From Alcanivorax quisquiliarum (GTDB lineage Bacteria; Pseudomonadota; Gammaproteobacteria; Pseudomonadales; Alcanivoracaceae): 64,000 nt of DNA. Each line of letters opens with the position of its first letter. Positions within the stretch are counted from its first letter, which is position 1. The notes beneath the pieces were generated by a model. That model did no database searches, was not told the origin of the DNA, and saw only the letters and a program-made list of their open reading frames with translations. The stretch lies in assembly GCF_023051175.1 (NCBI RefSeq), contig NZ_JALKII010000001.1:558001-622000 (forward strand), in the 5' to 3' direction. Of this stretch, positions 61,816 to 64,000 are shown piece by piece. Position numbers and translations under genes: made by a program.

Positions 61816-63829
61816 CTTTGACCGGCACCGGCTGCTCGCCTTTCTCTGTATCCACCGGCGTCGCAGGCGGATACAGCAAACCCGCTGGTCGCTCGCGCAA
61901 TACCTGAAAATACGCCTTCAGCAATTTGCCCGGCCCCGTGATACGCGTGCCACGTGCGCGCAAGGCGACGCTCAGTGCCAGGCCAAAACTCACCGCCAGG
62001 TTCACGCCGCCGATCATCAAGGCAAAGCACAGCAGCCGAACCACCTCAGCCGGCCCCGGCATGGCATAGGCGGCAGCATATCCCACCTCCGCAGAGGCGA
62101 AAGCCACATGGCGAATATCAATAGGCAGGCCCAGCAAGTAACCCACATACCCTGTGTAACCCAGTAACAGACCGAACAGGAAATTGCTCATCAGCGCGCC
62201 GTAGTTATCGTGCAAATAAGTGGCTACCCGCTCCCTCATGGCCTGCGGCAGAATCCGTCTCAACAAAGGGTGCCCGCGCAGCCGTTCGGCAAGATTGAGA
62301 TAAGCGGCGCGATTATCGAAGAACCCGGCAATCAGGCCTGAACAGAACAGCCACACCCCGGCGATGCCTGCATACAACAGTGCCGGGCTGAGCCAGGGAT
62401 GGAGGCCGGCGCGGATATACTCGTAGCGGTGCTGGTCGATCAGCTCAAGGCCAGCCCAGGCGCGATATCCCCAGCCCAGCAACCAGGCCACCGTTACCGC
62501 CAGCGCCACGTTGCCGAGCACCGCCACGAACTGGGTGCGCCCGACTTTCACCAGCAGTTCCGCCAGCTTGCGTGCATTGGCGCGGCCTTTCTCTCCCTGC
62601 TCGACTTTTTCCGCGATGCTGGCCGCAGTCATCGCAGGCTGTTTGGTGGCCACCGTGCCGTGCAGCATATGAATCAACACAAAGCCCAGCCCGTAGTTGA
62701 GCGCCACCAGCAGGGTTTGTGTAAACGGCGCCAGGCCAAGCTCAAGCACCTTCAGCTTGATCAACGCCATCAGGGCGATAATCACCCCGCCACCGGCTGC
62801 CGAACCGAGCATGCGAAAGTAATCACGCCGGTTGCCGGCGATGTAATGCTCGCCATGGCCACTTGAGTTTTCCGTTACGCTGCGCGCCAGCATGCGGCTG
62901 TTCTGCTGCCATAGCGCTCGCACGCTGTTACGTGCCGCCACCGCCTGCACCAGCTGCCGGAACAGTTCTGCGCTCCGTTGAGCGCGGGCCTGCGGGTCGG
63001 CCGGGCTGATCACATCCAGCAGATGTTCGATGCGATCCAGCGTCTGGCTCAGGCGCTCGAGCAAGTGGGTGATGGCCACACTGGCGCCCTGGCTGACGGT
63101 GCGCCGGCCCAGGCGCGCCACTTCCTCGGCACACTGTTCCAGTAACACGCGGGCGTGGGCATCGTCCGGGGATTCCTCCCCTTCGCCACGCAGATACGCA
63201 GGGTAGCCCTGCGCATACACCGCCAGCTCCCGTTGCAATGCCACCAGGGCAGAATCTCTTTCCACCATGCGTGGATCAAGGCGAATCAGCGTCGGCTCCA
63301 ACCCTTCGGCGGCGATCCAGATGGAGAGCAGCTCGATAGCATTGAGAATTTCCAGCGCCACGCGGTCGCGCAGCCGTTGCCCATCCTCCGGCGTGAACTG
63401 CCACAACAGCAGAAACAGGTCGAGCCAGGTGTCATCCGGCACTTCATCCACCCAGTCCATGTCGGATTTGCGGTGAAATACCAGAAAGAACACATCGCGT
63501 ACGCTGCTCATGTCCACGGGCGCCGGATTGAAACGCTCATACAGGCGCTCACCGACCTCCCGCAGAAAACCCCGGCGAGAGTAAAGGCCCAGGCTGGTCA
63601 GCAAATGGAAAAAACGGGCCTCTTCAAGCCAGTTGCGGAGGCGCTCGCTGAGGTCGGCATGTAGCTGCGGATGCGATTCCAGCACCGCCGCCAGCCCGGT
63701 GATCCGTTCTCTGGCCGCGCTTGCCGATTCCCGCCCGGAGGGGCGCAGCCAATCGACGATCAGCACCATGGATTTGACGGCGCTGGTTTGCGGGTCCGCC
63801 AAGCGGGTAAGCAGGGTTTGCAGGGACAC
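61775..63829 (-). CDS. Gcr-family membrane protein ('site-specific recombinase' PF10136)
   Basis: A 684-residue protein of the family annotated as site-specific recombinase Gcr. It has a helical soluble N-terminal half (ERLRNWLEEARFFHLLTSLGLYSRRGFLREVGERLYERF) of which I cite only the block GLYSRRGFLREV, and a C-terminal half with several membrane helices (for example LYAGIAGVWLFCSGLIAGFF). It lacks integrase or resolvase motifs, so the recombinase label is doubtful. GTG at 63829 has AAGGAA 7 nt upstream. The C-terminus, KAQGKAQEKVQEKT, is made by the 12-bp array. Confidence 0.82.
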   Translation of the reverse strand: MSLQTLLTRLADPQTSAVKSMVLIVDWLRPSGRESASAARERITGLAAVLESHPQLHADLSERLRNWLEEARFFHLLTSLGLYSRRGFLREVGERLYERFNPAPVDMSSVRDVFFLVFHRKSDMDWVDEVPDDTWLDLFLLLWQFTPEDGQRLRDRVALEILNAIELLSIWIAAEGLEPTLIRLDPRMVERDSALVALQRELAVYAQGYPAYLRGEGEESPDDAHARVLLEQCAEEVARLGRRTVSQGASVAITHLLERLSQTLDRIEHLLDVISPADPQARAQRSAELFRQLVQAVAARNSVRALWQQNSRMLARSVTENSSGHGEHYIAGNRRDYFRMLGSAAGGGVIIALMALIKLKVLELGLAPFTQTLLVALNYGLGFVLIHMLHGTVATKQPAMTAASIAEKVEQGEKGRANARKLAELLVKVGRTQFVAVLGNVALAVTVAWLLGWGYRAWAGLELIDQHRYEYIRAGLHPWLSPALLYAGIAGVWLFCSGLIAGFFDNRAAYLNLAERLRGHPLLRRILPQAMRERVATYLHDNYGALMSNFLFGLLLGYTGYVGYLLGLPIDIRHVAFASAEVGYAAAYAMPGPAEVVRLLCFALMIGGVNLAVSFGLALSVALRARGTRITGPGKLLKAYFQVLRERPAGLLYPPATPVDTEKGEQPVPVKAQGKAQEKVQEKT

Positions 63830-63929
63830 GGTCGCTTCCTTGGTTCCGGGTGGTCGGGCCAGCGGGAGCCGCTGGCGTCGGCAGAAGGTGCGTGGAGTGC
63901 CGGGGCAGCCCCTCGCGCAGCTAAGGAGA

Positions 63930-63992
63930 ATGATGACAAAAAAACCGGCGGCAATCTTGATTTTCGGGCACAAGACCACAAAATCCATGTAA
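63930..63992 (+). CDS. Possible 20-residue peptide with strong Shine-Dalgarno
   Basis: A short open frame, MMTKKPAAILIFGHKTTKSM, preceded by AAGGAG. The second ATG (63933) is the better spaced. It faces away from the Gcr gene at the right edge, so it might be a leader peptide or chance. Confidence 0.2.
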   Translation: MMTKKPAAILIFGHKTTKSM

Positions 63993-64000
63993 CAATGGGC

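Noticed and set aside
61775-63829. Mobile element or integrase, from the 'site-specific recombinase' label
   Set aside because: The protein is a multi-pass membrane protein without tyrosine or serine recombinase motifs, and no attachment sites were seen.

Overview
The window is GC-rich, densely packed chromosomal DNA from a gammaproteobacterium. Gene content (AlgC, YciB/YciI/YciO neighbourhood, CydABX/CydDC, YbbA/YbbP/TesA, RsmE, CydX) and protein flavour suggest an Alcanivorax-like marine member of the Pseudomonadales/Oceanospirillales. That placement is inferred from gene content and not from a marker tree. I see no phage, insertion sequence, CRISPR array or integron, and base use is even throughout.

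Positions 1-7254 (minus strand) hold two exopolysaccharide units. galU, a degenerate UDP-glucose dehydrogenase homologue, pgi and algC would interconvert fructose-6-P, glucose-6-P, glucose-1-P and UDP-glucose. Downstream of them lies a cellulose operon, bcsP-like, bcsQ and bcsA, with bcsA running off the left edge. A perfect-core CRP/Vfr-type site lies just upstream of the cellulose operon. Positions 7636-11180 hold a TonB-dependent siderophore receptor and a PepSY membrane protein. Positions 11258-16409 hold a TetR repressor divergent from an RND efflux pump, with a palindromic operator lying on the pump promoter's -35 box. Positions 16422-20627 hold a VWA/MoxR pair, rsmE and an OmpA-like protein. 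A non-coding stretch at 20555-21196 contains a duplicated repeat of about 175 bp.

Positions 21197-30011 hold a periplasmic amidohydrolase, a housekeeping run on the minus strand (rnm, yciO, trpS with a TTG start, scpA, scpB, rluB), then yciB, yciI and an SH3-domain protein on the plus strand. Positions 30037-44319 hold an unidentified outer-membrane protein, a class III CoA-transferase, a YihG-like acyltransferase, DUF349, DUF4442 and DUF924 proteins, tesA divergent from ybbA-ybbP, a ceramidase-like hydrolase and a lipoprotein. Positions 44366-51711 hold a retropepsin-like protein, the cytochrome bd operon cydA-cydB-cydX, and the divergent maturation transporter cydDC.

Positions 51923-64000 hold tRNA-Thr(CGU), a two-gene unit pairing a large lipoprotein with an AdeT-like solute-binding protein, a lipid-anchored penicillin/AHL-acylase-family enzyme, a Tag-family glycosylase, msrB, alaA, a tandem-repeat-rich gap before two uncharacterised genes, and a Gcr-family membrane protein whose 3' end lies in a 12-bp tandem array.

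Nothing here is clearly a new multi-gene defence or mobile system. The most unusual items are the UDP-glucose dehydrogenase homologue that has lost its catalytic residues, the lipoprotein/AdeT-like pair without a membrane partner, the in-array stop codon of the Gcr homologue, and the clustered tandem repeats at 59.9-60.2 kb.
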